Assembly (NCBI GenBank): GCA_016715995.1
Contig: JADJXF010000020.1
Span: forward strand, 1-64,000
Direction: 5' to 3'
Length of the DNA stretch: 64,000 bases
Origin: Flavobacteriales bacterium
GTDB taxonomy: Bacteria; Bacteroidota; Bacteroidia; Flavobacteriales_F; PHOS-HE28
Each line of letters opens with the position of its first letter. The first letter of the stretch is position 1. The position numbers and the translations under genes are program-made. Below the pieces are notes generated by a model that ran no database searches, was not told the DNA's origin, and worked only from the letters and a program-made list of their open reading frames with translations. This document shows, in pieces, positions 1 through 7,385 of the stretch.

Positions 1-197
1 CCACCAAAGTGCTGAACGAGGCCGCCGTGAACGCCAAGGAGGACAACCTCATGGGCCTGAAGGAGAACGTGATCGTGGGTCACCTCATCCCGGCGGGCAC
101 TGGCGCGCGCGGCTACCAGAACGCCATCGTGGCCAACAAGGACGAGTATCAGCGCATGCTCGCCGAGCGGCTCGAGGAGCAAGAGATCGACGAATGA
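1..197 (+). CDS. rpoC: DNA-directed RNA polymerase subunit beta' (C-terminal end, partial)
   Basis: The window opens inside this gene; the last 64 codons (frame starting at base 3) are visible. The segment GLKENVIVGHLIPAGTG is the highly conserved C-terminal motif of the bacterial beta' subunit, which forms part of the catalytic core of RNA polymerase. The tail ends in an acidic stretch (EERLEEQEIDE-like), common in Bacteroidota. The gene is followed by a strong hairpin and then a DUF3467 gene, a neighbour order typical of this phylum. The assignment is secure despite the truncation. Confidence 0.95.
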   Translation, partial: TKVLNEAAVNAKEDNLMGLKENVIVGHLIPAGTGARGYQNAIVANKDEYQRMLAERLEEQEIDE

Positions 198-222
198 CCA
201 TCGCCGATCGATAGCGGAGAAC

Positions 223-252
223 GAGCGGCCCCGGATGACCACGGGGCCGCTC
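223..252 (+). terminator. Hairpin terminator after rpoC
   Basis: Two perfectly complementary 11-base arms (gagcggccccg and cggggccgctc) enclose an 8-base loop, starting 25 bases after the rpoC stop. A pyrimidine-rich stretch follows, but there is no long T run. It probably ends or attenuates the rpo operon before the DUF3467 gene. Confidence 0.6.
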
Positions 253-283
253 TCGCTTCGGCCGGGACCAAACAGCAACGACC

Positions 284-604
284 ATGGCAGACCAGAAGGA
301 CCAACCCCGCCCCAACCAGCTGAACATCGAGATCAGCGAGGAAGTGGCCGATGGCGTGTACAGCAACCTCGCCATTATCACCCACAGCAATTCGGAATTC
401 GTGCTCGACTTCGTGCGCGTGATGCCCGGCGTGCCGAAGGCCAAGGTGCGCGCGCGCATCCTGCTCACGCCGCAGCACGCCAAGCGCCTCATGCGCGCAT
501 TGGCCGATAACATCGGCAAGTTCGAGCAGGTTCATGGCGCCATCCGCGAGACGGAGATGCCGGAGATCCCGATGAACTTCGGTGGACCGGCCGCGCAGGC
601 TTAA
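284..604 (+). CDS. DUF3467 family protein
   Basis: A small soluble protein of 106 residues with no signal peptide or membrane segment. The pattern of an IEI-type strand, then EVADGVYSNLAIITHSNSEF and later LTPQHAKRLMRALADNI, is characteristic of the DUF3467 family, whose biochemical role is not known to me. The family is often encoded immediately after rpoC in Bacteroidota, as here, so a link with transcription is suggested only by position. ATG at 284 is the only sensible start and gives the usual family length of about 100 residues. Confidence 0.88.
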   Translation: MADQKDQPRPNQLNIEISEEVADGVYSNLAIITHSNSEFVLDFVRVMPGVPKAKVRARILLTPQHAKRLMRALADNIGKFEQVHGAIRETEMPEIPMNFGGPAAQA

Positions 605-624
605 CAGTGCTGGAGATAAATGAT

Positions 625-650
625 GAAGCCCTTCCGCAAGGAGGGGCTTC
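625..650 (+). terminator. Hairpin terminator with GCAA loop
   Basis: Arms gaagcccttcc and ggaggggcttc pair with one G-T wobble around a gcaa tetraloop; the sequence then runs into gttgtt. It lies 20 bases after the DUF3467 stop and just before the end of the opposing gene, so it may serve both directions. Confidence 0.65.
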
Positions 651-655
651 GTTGT

Positions 656-895
656 TCAGAGCTGCATCGCCTTCAGCCGCTCCGCCACGCCTGCACCGGC
701 GCAAAGGCGCTTCAATTCCTTCTCGATGTGCTTCGCGTAGCCATCCGTCGCATAGCCGTGGCGGATCAGGTGCAGGTCAAGCACCAAGCCGTCCATGGTC
801 TCCCATAGCTGCTCGTTAGGCCGCATGCCCCACGGCAGCTTCTCGTACTCGCCCTTTACGGATTCGTAGGAATCGAGGAAGGCGTGATCAATCAT
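656..895 (-). CDS. Small hypothetical protein, coupled to the patatin gene
   Basis: A 79-residue protein beginning MIDHAFLDSYESVKGEYEKL. It has no signal peptide and no membrane segment; it is mixed in charge and probably helical. I do not recognise a family. The ATG overlaps the TGA of the upstream patatin gene in an ATGA arrangement, a classic sign of translational coupling, which favours this start over one further upstream. The tight overlap suggests co-expression with the outer-membrane phospholipase-like protein, but no function can be assigned. Confidence 0.65.
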   Translation of the reverse strand: MIDHAFLDSYESVKGEYEKLPWGMRPNEQLWETMDGLVLDLHLIRHGYATDGYAKHIEKELKRLCAGAGVAERLKAMQL

Positions 896-3177
896 TCCTG
901 AGCCTTCTGGTTGAAGAGGATGTATCCGAAGTTGAGGCTCCAGGCCCAAGGCTCGCGCTCTTTGTCGAAGTAGCTCAGGTTGAACCACACCGGGCCGATG
1001 GGGCTCTGGTAGATGAGCGATCCCGCCCCGATGTAGGAGCGGTCCGTGAAGGCCGGTGCGGTGGTGCCGCTGTTGCCCTCGCCGCGCACGATGGGCTCAT
1101 AGGGCTGGAACAGGTAGGCTTCCAGGCGCAGGTCGAGTTTGTTGCGCGCCACGGCCACGATGGATCGAAGCCCGCCGGCGAGGTACTTCGGCGATCGGAA
1201 CTGCTCCATGAAATAGGTGCCGCTCTCCGGCGTGGGTTGGAACGCCGGCGCCCGGATGATGCTGGCTGTGTAGTTCTGGAACATGGGCATTCCGCTGTAC
1301 ACGCCTTCGAGCAGCACCCCGATCTTGAAGATGCCCTTGCGCAGCACATACTGGTCGAGCTGCACCTTGGCCATGAGCCATTCGAGCCGCTCCTTGTGGA
1401 AGGGCAGGCCCTGCTGCGTGGAGCCCAGGTCCGTCCGCTCATCGCCGGTCACATAACGCACGCTGATGCTGAGCGACTCCCCTTCGTTGGGATGCTGCTT
1501 GCGGTTGAGGGAGTTGCGGGTGAGCAGCAGGCCGCTGGTGACATGGCGGAACCAGGTGACATCGCTGGTGTCGAGCCCGCCGAACTCGGGCGTCTGGTAG
1601 TAACTGTCCTTGGTCTCGGCTAGCTTGGCATCGAAGCGCAGGAGGCCCTTGTTGCCCAGCCCGAGGCCGGCGTTGAGCCCGCCCCAGGTCTCGCGGATCA
1701 CTACGAAGGCCGGGCGCACCTCATCGAAGAAGGTGCTGAAGCCGCTGAAATGGTCCCACCGGTGGATGTTGAAGACCGGTTCAACGTAAAGGGGCCTGCG
1801 CGAACTGAGGTCGGTGCGCAGCTTCACCTGGCCCGCCGTATAGAACTTTCCGAAGTAGGACAGGGCCTCCAACTGCGCGGAGGCGCTGCCGAAGAGCTTG
1901 TACCGCAATGCAGCCATCCCCGTGTTGATAGGACGGGAGGAGAACATGCCGCCGAAGCGCACCTCCAGGTCCTTCTCCGGTTTCACCAGCAGGTGCAGGT
2001 CGTAATCCTGCCGGGCGGGATTGTATTCGGCCTGAGGATAGAGCACCGCGATGTTGCGGTCGGCGAAGAGGCGGAAATAGGCGCTCTTGAGGCGCTCCGT
2101 TGTCAGGGGCTGGCCGGCCTGCTCAATCACGCGCTCGCAGTAGCGCGTCGCGGAGCGCTTCAGCCCTTCCACATGCACCGCGCCGAAGACCACGGGGCGC
2201 AAGCGGGAACGGAAGACGGCGCGTTGCTCAGCCACGGCTCCGGGCGTAACACGCTGCCCCACCTGGGCGATGATCTCGGGCATGCGCGCCATCGCCTCGC
2301 GGTATCCGTCAGCAATGGCTTTGCCCGGATCGCTGAAATCGAAGAGCGACACATCGGTGCGCGGCTCGATGATGATGCCGTTCTCGCAGATCACGCTGAA
2401 GGTGGTCGGCTCCTGCATCATCGCCCGCAGCTGGCTCAGCAGGTCGTCCTCGCTGGGCGGCGATGAATTGCCGCTCACATTGCTGCCAATGATGATGTCC
2501 GGGAAGAAATCGGCGTACATCACGTCGCTAGGGAAGTTGTTGTAGAGGCCACCATCCATCATCAGGTGGCCGTTCACGCGGATGGGCTTGAAGTAGAAAG
2601 GATAGCTCATGCTCGCGCGCACGGCCACCGCCAGATCACCTTGTCGGAAGACCACGGATTCCTGAATGGTCAGATCGCTGGCCACGCATCGGAAGGGCAC
2701 GAAGAGCGAGTCGAAGTCGCCATGAGCGGCGGTGGTTGCCGGCGCGAAGGCGCGCATCTGCTCGAAATCGAGCAGCACCGGGCTCCGTAGGTTGGTTGGC
2801 AGGGAGGTCTGCAAGGTGGTGTCCAGGTCGAACCGCAGCGTGAGGAGCGTGGCATCCGGATGGTCCTGTTTGAACAGGTACGTGTACTTCGGTTCGATGC
2901 CGCCTTCGGCCATGGTTCGGAAGCGCTCGGTCCGGAAAAGCGAATCAATCTCCCACGGCGACCAACCCGCCGCGTACATGGCGCCGATCAGCGCGCCCAT
3001 GCTGCTGCCGGTGATGCACTCGATGGGTACGCCGTTCTCCTCGAGCGCTTGCAGCACGCCAATGTGCGCCATACCCGCGGCGCCGCCACCACTGAGCACG
3101 AGGCCCACGCGCTGTCCGTGGACGCGACCACAGAGGAGCAGCAACAGGACGATCAGCAGGCGGTGCATGTGTTTCAT
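892..3177 (-). CDS. Patatin-like phospholipase with Omp85-type beta-barrel
   Basis: A 761-residue protein with a signal peptide (MKHMHRLLIVLLLLLCG...). The patatin domain follows: the oxyanion loop LSGGGAAGMAHIG, nucleophile elbow GSSMG (Ser59) and catalytic DGG (Asp208) are intact. A POTRA-like region lies around residues 340-420, and the C-terminal 350 residues alternate like outer-membrane beta strands, ending in a strand-like FNFGYILFNQ region. This matches the PlpD/type Vd-like architecture common in Bacteroidota, in which the barrel anchors or displays a lipase that hydrolyses acyl esters of lipids. The start was chosen so that the signal peptide leads; an ATG 30 bases upstream would add a non-signal extension. 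The 3' end overlaps a small gene. Confidence 0.88.
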   Translation of the reverse strand: MKHMHRLLIVLLLLLCGRVHGQRVGLVLSGGGAAGMAHIGVLQALEENGVPIECITGSSMGALIGAMYAAGWSPWEIDSLFRTERFRTMAEGGIEPKYTYLFKQDHPDATLLTLRFDLDTTLQTSLPTNLRSPVLLDFEQMRAFAPATTAAHGDFDSLFVPFRCVASDLTIQESVVFRQGDLAVAVRASMSYPFYFKPIRVNGHLMMDGGLYNNFPSDVMYADFFPDIIIGSNVSGNSSPPSEDDLLSQLRAMMQEPTTFSVICENGIIIEPRTDVSLFDFSDPGKAIADGYREAMARMPEIIAQVGQRVTPGAVAEQRAVFRSRLRPVVFGAVHVEGLKRSATRYCERVIEQAGQPLTTERLKSAYFRLFADRNIAVLYPQAEYNPARQDYDLHLLVKPEKDLEVRFGGMFSSRPINTGMAALRYKLFGSASAQLEALSYFGKFYTAGQVKLRTDLSSRRPLYVEPVFNIHRWDHFSGFSTFFDEVRPAFVVIRETWGGLNAGLGLGNKGLLRFDAKLAETKDSYYQTPEFGGLDTSDVTWFRHVTSGLLLTRNSLNRKQHPNEGESLSISVRYVTGDERTDLGSTQQGLPFHKERLEWLMAKVQLDQYVLRKGIFKIGVLLEGVYSGMPMFQNYTASIIRAPAFQPTPESGTYFMEQFRSPKYLAGGLRSIVAVARNKLDLRLEAYLFQPYEPIVRGEGNSGTTAPAFTDRSYIGAGSLIYQSPIGPVWFNLSYFDKEREPWAWSLNFGYILFNQKAQE

Positions 3178-3204
3178 CCCGGCAAGGGGAGGGTAGGCGA
3201 CGCG

Positions 3205-3212
3205 CAAAAGTA
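3205..3212 (-). promoter_or_regulatory. Bacteroidota-type -7 element upstream of the patatin gene
   Basis: Read on the minus strand this is TACTTTTG, a match to the TAnnTTTG -7 consensus of the phylum's primary sigma factor. It lies 28 bases before the chosen ATG. No clear -33 TTG is seen at the expected spacing, so this is a moderate call. Confidence 0.45.
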
Positions 3213-3240
3213 GGACCGCTCCTCCCGGCGCACCGGCCGC

Positions 3241-4023
3241 TCAACCGATGGATAGCCCGGCGAAGTAGGCCGGCGCGCGGAGCAGGCGGCTGCCGTACCA
3301 GCTGAAAAGTTCGCCATCCACCAAACGCACGGGGGTTCCCGGGCAGATCATGTTGAACTCCATGACATGCTTCTCCTTGAATGGATAAGGCTCCGAGGAG
3401 AGCAGGATGATGTCCGGATCGGCTTCAGCGAGCTGCTGGGCGGTGATCTCAGGGTAGCGGGCATCGCCCTCGTCGAAGACGTTGATCAGGCCGACGCGCT
3501 TCAGCATGTCATTCACGAAAGTGCCATGGCCGGCCACCATGTACGGCTCGCGCCAGATGAAGTAGGCCGCTGTGCGCGGCTCCTCCAACGGTTGCAGTGT
3601 GTCGAAGGCCTGAACAATGCCGTGCAGGATCTCATCCGCCTTTTCTTTGGTGCCGGCGATATCACCCAGGGCCGCGATCATGTTCGCGGCATCGCGCAAC
3701 GTGCGCACATCGCTCATCCACACCGGGAATTCCGCTTCCAACGCTCGAATGTCCTTCCGCTCGTTCTCCTCCTTATTGCCGATGATCAGGTCGGGCTTCA
3801 GCGCGCGCACCTTGTCCAAGTCCACCTTCTTGGTGCCGCCCACGCGATGCTTGGTCTTGAACCAGGTCTCCGGATGCACGCAGAACTTGGTGATGCCGAC
3901 CACGCGTTCTCCGAGACCGAGGTCGTAGAGCAGTTCGGTCTGTGAGGGGACGAGGGAGATGATGCGCCGGGAATGCTCCGGCACGTGGACGGTGCGGTTC
4001 ATCTGGTCGGTGAGGGAGCGCAT
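3241..4023 (-). CDS. Helical-backbone metal receptor (BtuF/TroA-like)
   Basis: A 260-residue protein of the periplasmic-binding-protein type III fold: RRIISLVPSQTELLYDLGLG at the start, VGGTKKVDLDKVRALKPDLII in the middle and PDIILLSSEPYPF near the end are the class signature seen in BtuF (vitamin B12) and iron-siderophore receptors. Unlike those proteins it has no signal peptide or lipobox, so it may be cytoplasmic; soluble stand-alone relatives of this kind occur in Bacteroidota and their ligand is unclear. A second ATG (MNRTVHV) lies seven codons in. No ABC permease or ATPase is adjacent. Confidence 0.8.
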   Translation of the reverse strand: MRSLTDQMNRTVHVPEHSRRIISLVPSQTELLYDLGLGERVVGITKFCVHPETWFKTKHRVGGTKKVDLDKVRALKPDLIIGNKEENERKDIRALEAEFPVWMSDVRTLRDAANMIAALGDIAGTKEKADEILHGIVQAFDTLQPLEEPRTAAYFIWREPYMVAGHGTFVNDMLKRVGLINVFDEGDARYPEITAQQLAEADPDIILLSSEPYPFKEKHVMEFNMICPGTPVRLVDGELFSWYGSRLLRAPAYFAGLSIG

Positions 4024-4045
4024 GCGATTAGATGATCAGATAATG

Positions 4046-4361
4046 AGACAATCAGATGATCGGCGTAGTGCGCAGGTCAGCCTCTGATTGGACGGACGAA
4101 CCACCGATACGTAAGGAGTATGGAGAGTGCGGTCGCGGAGATGAGAAAGGTCCAACCGGTGCGCGAGCGAATCAGGGTCCAGTCGGCTTGTCTTGCCAAA
4201 TGGATATCCGTTTCGGACTCCAAGTACTTCAGATCAAGACCAACATTGACCAAAGCCCAATTCGAGAAGGCCCAATACATGAATGAACCGACGGAGATGA
4301 CAAGTAGCGCGGCTGCCGGATAGCGCGCTTTGAGTTTCATTTTCTGATCATCTGATTGTCT
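4046..4361. repeat. 16-base inverted repeats bracketing a small orphan gene
   Basis: A perfect 16-base sequence, agacaatcagatgatc, at 4046-4061 recurs inverted at 4346-4361. Extra partial copies (gatgatcagat-type) extend the left side. The pair encloses exactly one small gene and lies between two minus-strand housekeeping genes; the right copy abuts the stop codon of the cystathionine beta-synthase-type gene. The enclosed DNA is visibly poorer in G+C than its surroundings. No transposase or target-site duplication was found. Confidence 0.7.
4077..4340 (-). CDS. Small hypothetical membrane protein
   Basis: An 87-residue protein starting MKLKARYPAAALLVISVGSF, with two predicted membrane helices (about residues 7-30 and 63-80) and a charged loop between them. 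I do not recognise a family. A longer form starting at a GTG at 4367 is open, but its first nine codons would be made by the flanking inverted repeat, so the ATG at 4340 is preferred. The gene is lower in G+C than its neighbours and is enclosed by inverted repeats, suggesting it arrived as a unit. Whether it is expressed is uncertain. Confidence 0.55.
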   Translation of the reverse strand: MKLKARYPAAALLVISVGSFMYWAFSNWALVNVGLDLKYLESETDIHLARQADWTLIRSRTGWTFLISATALSILLTYRWFVRPIRG

Positions 4362-4363
4362 GA

Positions 4364-5719
4364 TCACTTCAGCTTCCCGATGATATCCTGCTTAGTGATG
4401 ATGCCATAGCCATTGGGCTGCTCCACCAGCACCGCCGGGCTGCCGTTGCCCAGTTTCTTCGCCACTTCCTCCAGGGTGGCGTCGAGTCCGATCACGGGCA
4501 GCGCGGGGCCCATCACCACGCGCGCTTTCTGGTGGCGCACCTCGGCATCCTCCAGGATCGCATCGAAGAGGCGGGCATCGGTGATGGTGCCCACGGGCTT
4601 GCCCCCCTCAAAGACGGGGAGTTGGTCGATGTTGTGCTTCCGCATCTTGTCGATGGCATTGAGCACGGGCTCGTCGGCTTCCACGCTGAGCAGTTGCAGG
4701 TCCTTCCCTTTGAGCAGGTCGCCGGCGGTGGGCTTCTCCTCCACCAGGAAGCCGCGCTCGCGCATCCAGTCGTCGTTGAACATCTTGCCCAGGTAGCGCG
4801 TGCCGTGGTCGTGGAAGATCACCACGATCACATCGTCGGGCTTGAAATGGTGCTTCAGCTGCATAAGCCCCGCCATGGCGGCTCCAGCGCTGTTGCCCAC
4901 GAAGATCCCCTCGTCCTTCACGATCTTCCGCGTGTAGATGGCGGCATCGCGGTCGGTCACCTTCTCGAAGTGGTCGATCAGGTCCAGGTCCACGTTCTGC
5001 GGCACGAAGTCTTCGCCGATGCCCTCGGTGATGTAGGGGTAGATCTCGTTCTTGTCGAAGATGCCCGTCTCCTTCAGCTTCTTGAACACCGAGCCGTAGG
5101 TGTCGATGCCCCATATCTTGATCTTCGGATTCTTCTCCTTCAGGTAGCGCCCGACTCCGCAGATGGTGCCGCCGGTGCCAACGCCCACCACCAGGTGCGT
5201 GATTTTTCCGTCGGTCTGGTCCCAGATCTCGGGACCGGTGGTCTCGTAGTGCGCCTGCGCGTTGCTGGGGTTGTCGTACTGGTTGGCCTTCCAGCTGTTC
5301 GGCGTCTCGTTCACCAGCCGCGAGCTGACGCTGTAATAGGAGCGGGGGTCCTCTGGATCAACATTCGTAGGGCAGACGATCACCTCGGCGCCGAAAGCCC
5401 GCAGCGCATCCACCTTCTCCTTGCTCTGCTTGTCGGTGGTGGTGAAGATGCACCTGTAGCCCTTGATGATAGCGGCGATGGCCAGGCCCATGCCCGTGTT
5501 GCCGCTGGTGCCTTCGATGATGGTGCCGCCGGGCTTCAGCAGCCCCGCCTTCTCGGCGTCCTCCACCATCTTCACCGCCATGCGGTCCTTGATGCTGTTG
5601 CCGGGGTTGAAGGTCTCCACCTTGGCCAGCACGGTGCCGGGCACCTCCTTGGTGATCTTGTTGAGCTTCACCAGCGGGGTATTGCCGATGGTGCTGAGGA
5701 TGTTCTCGTGGATCTTCAT
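4364..5719 (-). CDS. Cystathionine beta-synthase-type PLP enzyme with CBS domain pair
   Basis: A 451-residue cytoplasmic enzyme. The fold-type II PLP core fills residues 1-330: the lysine that binds PLP is Lys44 in NPGNSIKDRM, the substrate loop is EGTSGNTGMGLAIA and the phosphate-binding loop is VGVGTGGTICGVG. Residues 340-451 form two CBS motifs (ADEPVLNAIDKMRKHNIDQL and VIGLDATLEEVAKKL), which bind adenosyl ligands in relatives. The combination points to condensation of serine or O-acetylserine with homocysteine or sulfide; cysteine synthase activity cannot be excluded. The start was chosen at MKIHENIL, the conserved family N-terminus; the upstream 16 codons run through a palindromic repeat. 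Confidence 0.9.
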   Translation of the reverse strand: MKIHENILSTIGNTPLVKLNKITKEVPGTVLAKVETFNPGNSIKDRMAVKMVEDAEKAGLLKPGGTIIEGTSGNTGMGLAIAAIIKGYRCIFTTTDKQSKEKVDALRAFGAEVIVCPTNVDPEDPRSYYSVSSRLVNETPNSWKANQYDNPSNAQAHYETTGPEIWDQTDGKITHLVVGVGTGGTICGVGRYLKEKNPKIKIWGIDTYGSVFKKLKETGIFDKNEIYPYITEGIGEDFVPQNVDLDLIDHFEKVTDRDAAIYTRKIVKDEGIFVGNSAGAAMAGLMQLKHHFKPDDVIVVIFHDHGTRYLGKMFNDDWMRERGFLVEEKPTAGDLLKGKDLQLLSVEADEPVLNAIDKMRKHNIDQLPVFEGGKPVGTITDARLFDAILEDAEVRHQKARVVMGPALPVIGLDATLEEVAKKLGNGSPAVLVEQPNGYGIITKQDIIGKLK

Positions 5720-5749
5720 GGCACGCGAAGGTAGGATCGTCCCGTCGGT

Positions 5750-5783
5750 CGCGTAGGGGCGCATCATGATGCGCCCCTACGCG
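5750..5783. repeat. 34-base palindrome containing the permease stop codon
   Basis: Two perfect 16-base arms (cgcgtaggggcgcatc and its complement) around a 2-base centre. On the minus strand the arm's GTAG supplies the TAG stop codon of the permease gene, and the rest lies in the gap before the next minus-strand gene. It lacks a T tract, so it looks like a repeat element (REP-like) rather than a simple terminator. A related, degenerate element sits at the dnaK stop codon (18338-18365). Confidence 0.8.
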
Positions 5784-7375
5784 AACCGGATCGCCTTGGC
5801 CGGCGCGATGCGCGTGACCAGCATGCTGGGCACGACCAGCGCCAGCACGCAAACGAGGAGCGTGCCCAGGTTGAGCGCCACGATGGGAAGGAGGTCGAGG
5901 TCGATGACGACCGTTTCCACGTAGTAGGTCTCCACCGGCAGTTTCACCAAGCCGAAGCGTTGCTGCGCCATGGCGAGGGCGATGCCCAGCCCATCGCCCA
6001 GCAGGATGCCGGCGCCAAGGATGTAGGCGGCATCGATGAGGAAGATGCGCCGGATGGTGCCATTGGTGGCGCCAAGCGCCTTCAAGGTGCCGATCATCGG
6101 CGTGCGCTCCAGGATGATGATCAGCAGCGCGGAGGTCATGTTGATGATGGCGACGATCACCATGAGCACGATGATCACCAGCACGTTCTTGTCCAGCAGC
6201 TCCAGCCACGCGAAGATCTCCGGGAAGCGGTCACGCACGCTCAACGACCGAAGCCCGGGCGGCAGGTATCTCGAGTAGACAAGGTCGTCCATGGCCATCA
6301 CGTCCTCAAAGCGGTCCAGGAGCACCTCGAAACCGCCGCAATAGCGGTCGTAGGTGCCGCCGGTGCCGCCTCGTTCCACCTTGATGGAATTCACCACCAC
6401 GTCTGTGCCTAGGCTGCCGATCATGTAAGACAAGGATTCGGGCGTGATTCGCACGATTGCAGTGTCTGGTATGGTGTTGTCACCATCGCTGACGACAAGC
6501 GTGAATACGGTGTCGCGCGGCGCCTTGCCCAATGCGCCATGCGGCAAGTCGGGCACATGGCGGTCGTAGAGCTGGACACGATGCGGACCCGGACCTTCCA
6601 GGTCGGTCCCTGGCCATTCGAACGTGTAGATCCGGTCGCCGCCGAAAGCACGCCCTTCGATGGTCACATAGCGCCCGTATTCCACTTCGCCCACACCGAT
6701 CTCCGCTTTCAGGCCCCATTGCGCGAAGCGCTGCAGGTGGTCGATGTCCACGAAGGCCAGGTTGTGGTCGATCTGCTCGAGGCCGGTCTGGTATACGCCG
6801 CACACGCGGAACCGGCGGGGGCGGATATCCTCGCGGTTGCGCACCAGGTAGGTGGTGATGGTGTCATCCACGCCGATGCGGAGGCGGTCGGCATGATGCT
6901 GCGAGAGGAGCAGATCGATGGGCCTCAGGCTGTCGCCGATGGCGGGCAGGTCGCCGCTGCGCAGGTGCTTGCGGAGGAAGCGCGTGTCGTAATCCGCACC
7001 GATGCCCTTGAGGACAACCCCCTCGATATCGTTCTCCGTCTCGATGATGCCGGGCCGGGTGGCATACACTTGGATATGGGCGATGCCGGGCACGGTGTCC
7101 AGCGAAGGATAGAACGACTGCTGAATGGGTATGCGCAAGGTCTCCTTGGGATCGGTCTGGCCGATGGCGGCGATCTGCAGGTGCGCGGCGGCCCCGGTTA
7201 CTTTCGCCCGCACCTCGCGCTGGAAACCGCGCGTGATGCCCACCGTGAGGATCATGACCGCCATGCCCACCACGATCCCCAGCACCGCGATGAGCACGAT
7301 GGGCCGCGAGAACCCTGTTGATCCGGAGGAGCTCCCGCGCACGATGCGGCGGGCGATGAAGTGCGCGAGACCCAC
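5777..7375 (-). CDS. ABC transporter permease, FtsX/LolC-E type
   Basis: A 532-residue inner-membrane protein. It has an N-terminal helix (IVLIAVLGIVVGMAVMILTV), a periplasmic domain of about 300 residues, and three C-terminal helices around residues 385-530, the four-helix FtsX/MacB topology. The N-terminal GITRGFQREVRAKVTGAAAH resembles LolC/LolE, which release lipoproteins from the inner membrane for transport to the outer membrane. It is longer than E. coli LolC (about 400 residues) because of an expanded periplasmic domain. No LolD-type ATPase lies next to it. The stop codon is part of a palindromic repeat. The start lies only 10 bases from the divergent NamZ-type gene. Confidence 0.82.
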   Translation of the reverse strand: MGLAHFIARRIVRGSSSGSTGFSRPIVLIAVLGIVVGMAVMILTVGITRGFQREVRAKVTGAAAHLQIAAIGQTDPKETLRIPIQQSFYPSLDTVPGIAHIQVYATRPGIIETENDIEGVVLKGIGADYDTRFLRKHLRSGDLPAIGDSLRPIDLLLSQHHADRLRIGVDDTITTYLVRNREDIRPRRFRVCGVYQTGLEQIDHNLAFVDIDHLQRFAQWGLKAEIGVGEVEYGRYVTIEGRAFGGDRIYTFEWPGTDLEGPGPHRVQLYDRHVPDLPHGALGKAPRDTVFTLVVSDGDNTIPDTAIVRITPESLSYMIGSLGTDVVVNSIKVERGGTGGTYDRYCGGFEVLLDRFEDVMAMDDLVYSRYLPPGLRSLSVRDRFPEIFAWLELLDKNVLVIIVLMVIVAIINMTSALLIIILERTPMIGTLKALGATNGTIRRIFLIDAAYILGAGILLGDGLGIALAMAQQRFGLVKLPVETYYVETVVIDLDLLPIVALNLGTLLVCVLALVVPSMLVTRIAPAKAIRFA

Positions 7376-7385
7376 GGTCGGTGCG

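Noticed and set aside
4532..5734. A 400-codon open frame opposite the cystathionine beta-synthase-type gene
   Set aside because: Same reason: the opposing gene has complete PLP and CBS motifs, whereas this frame has none.
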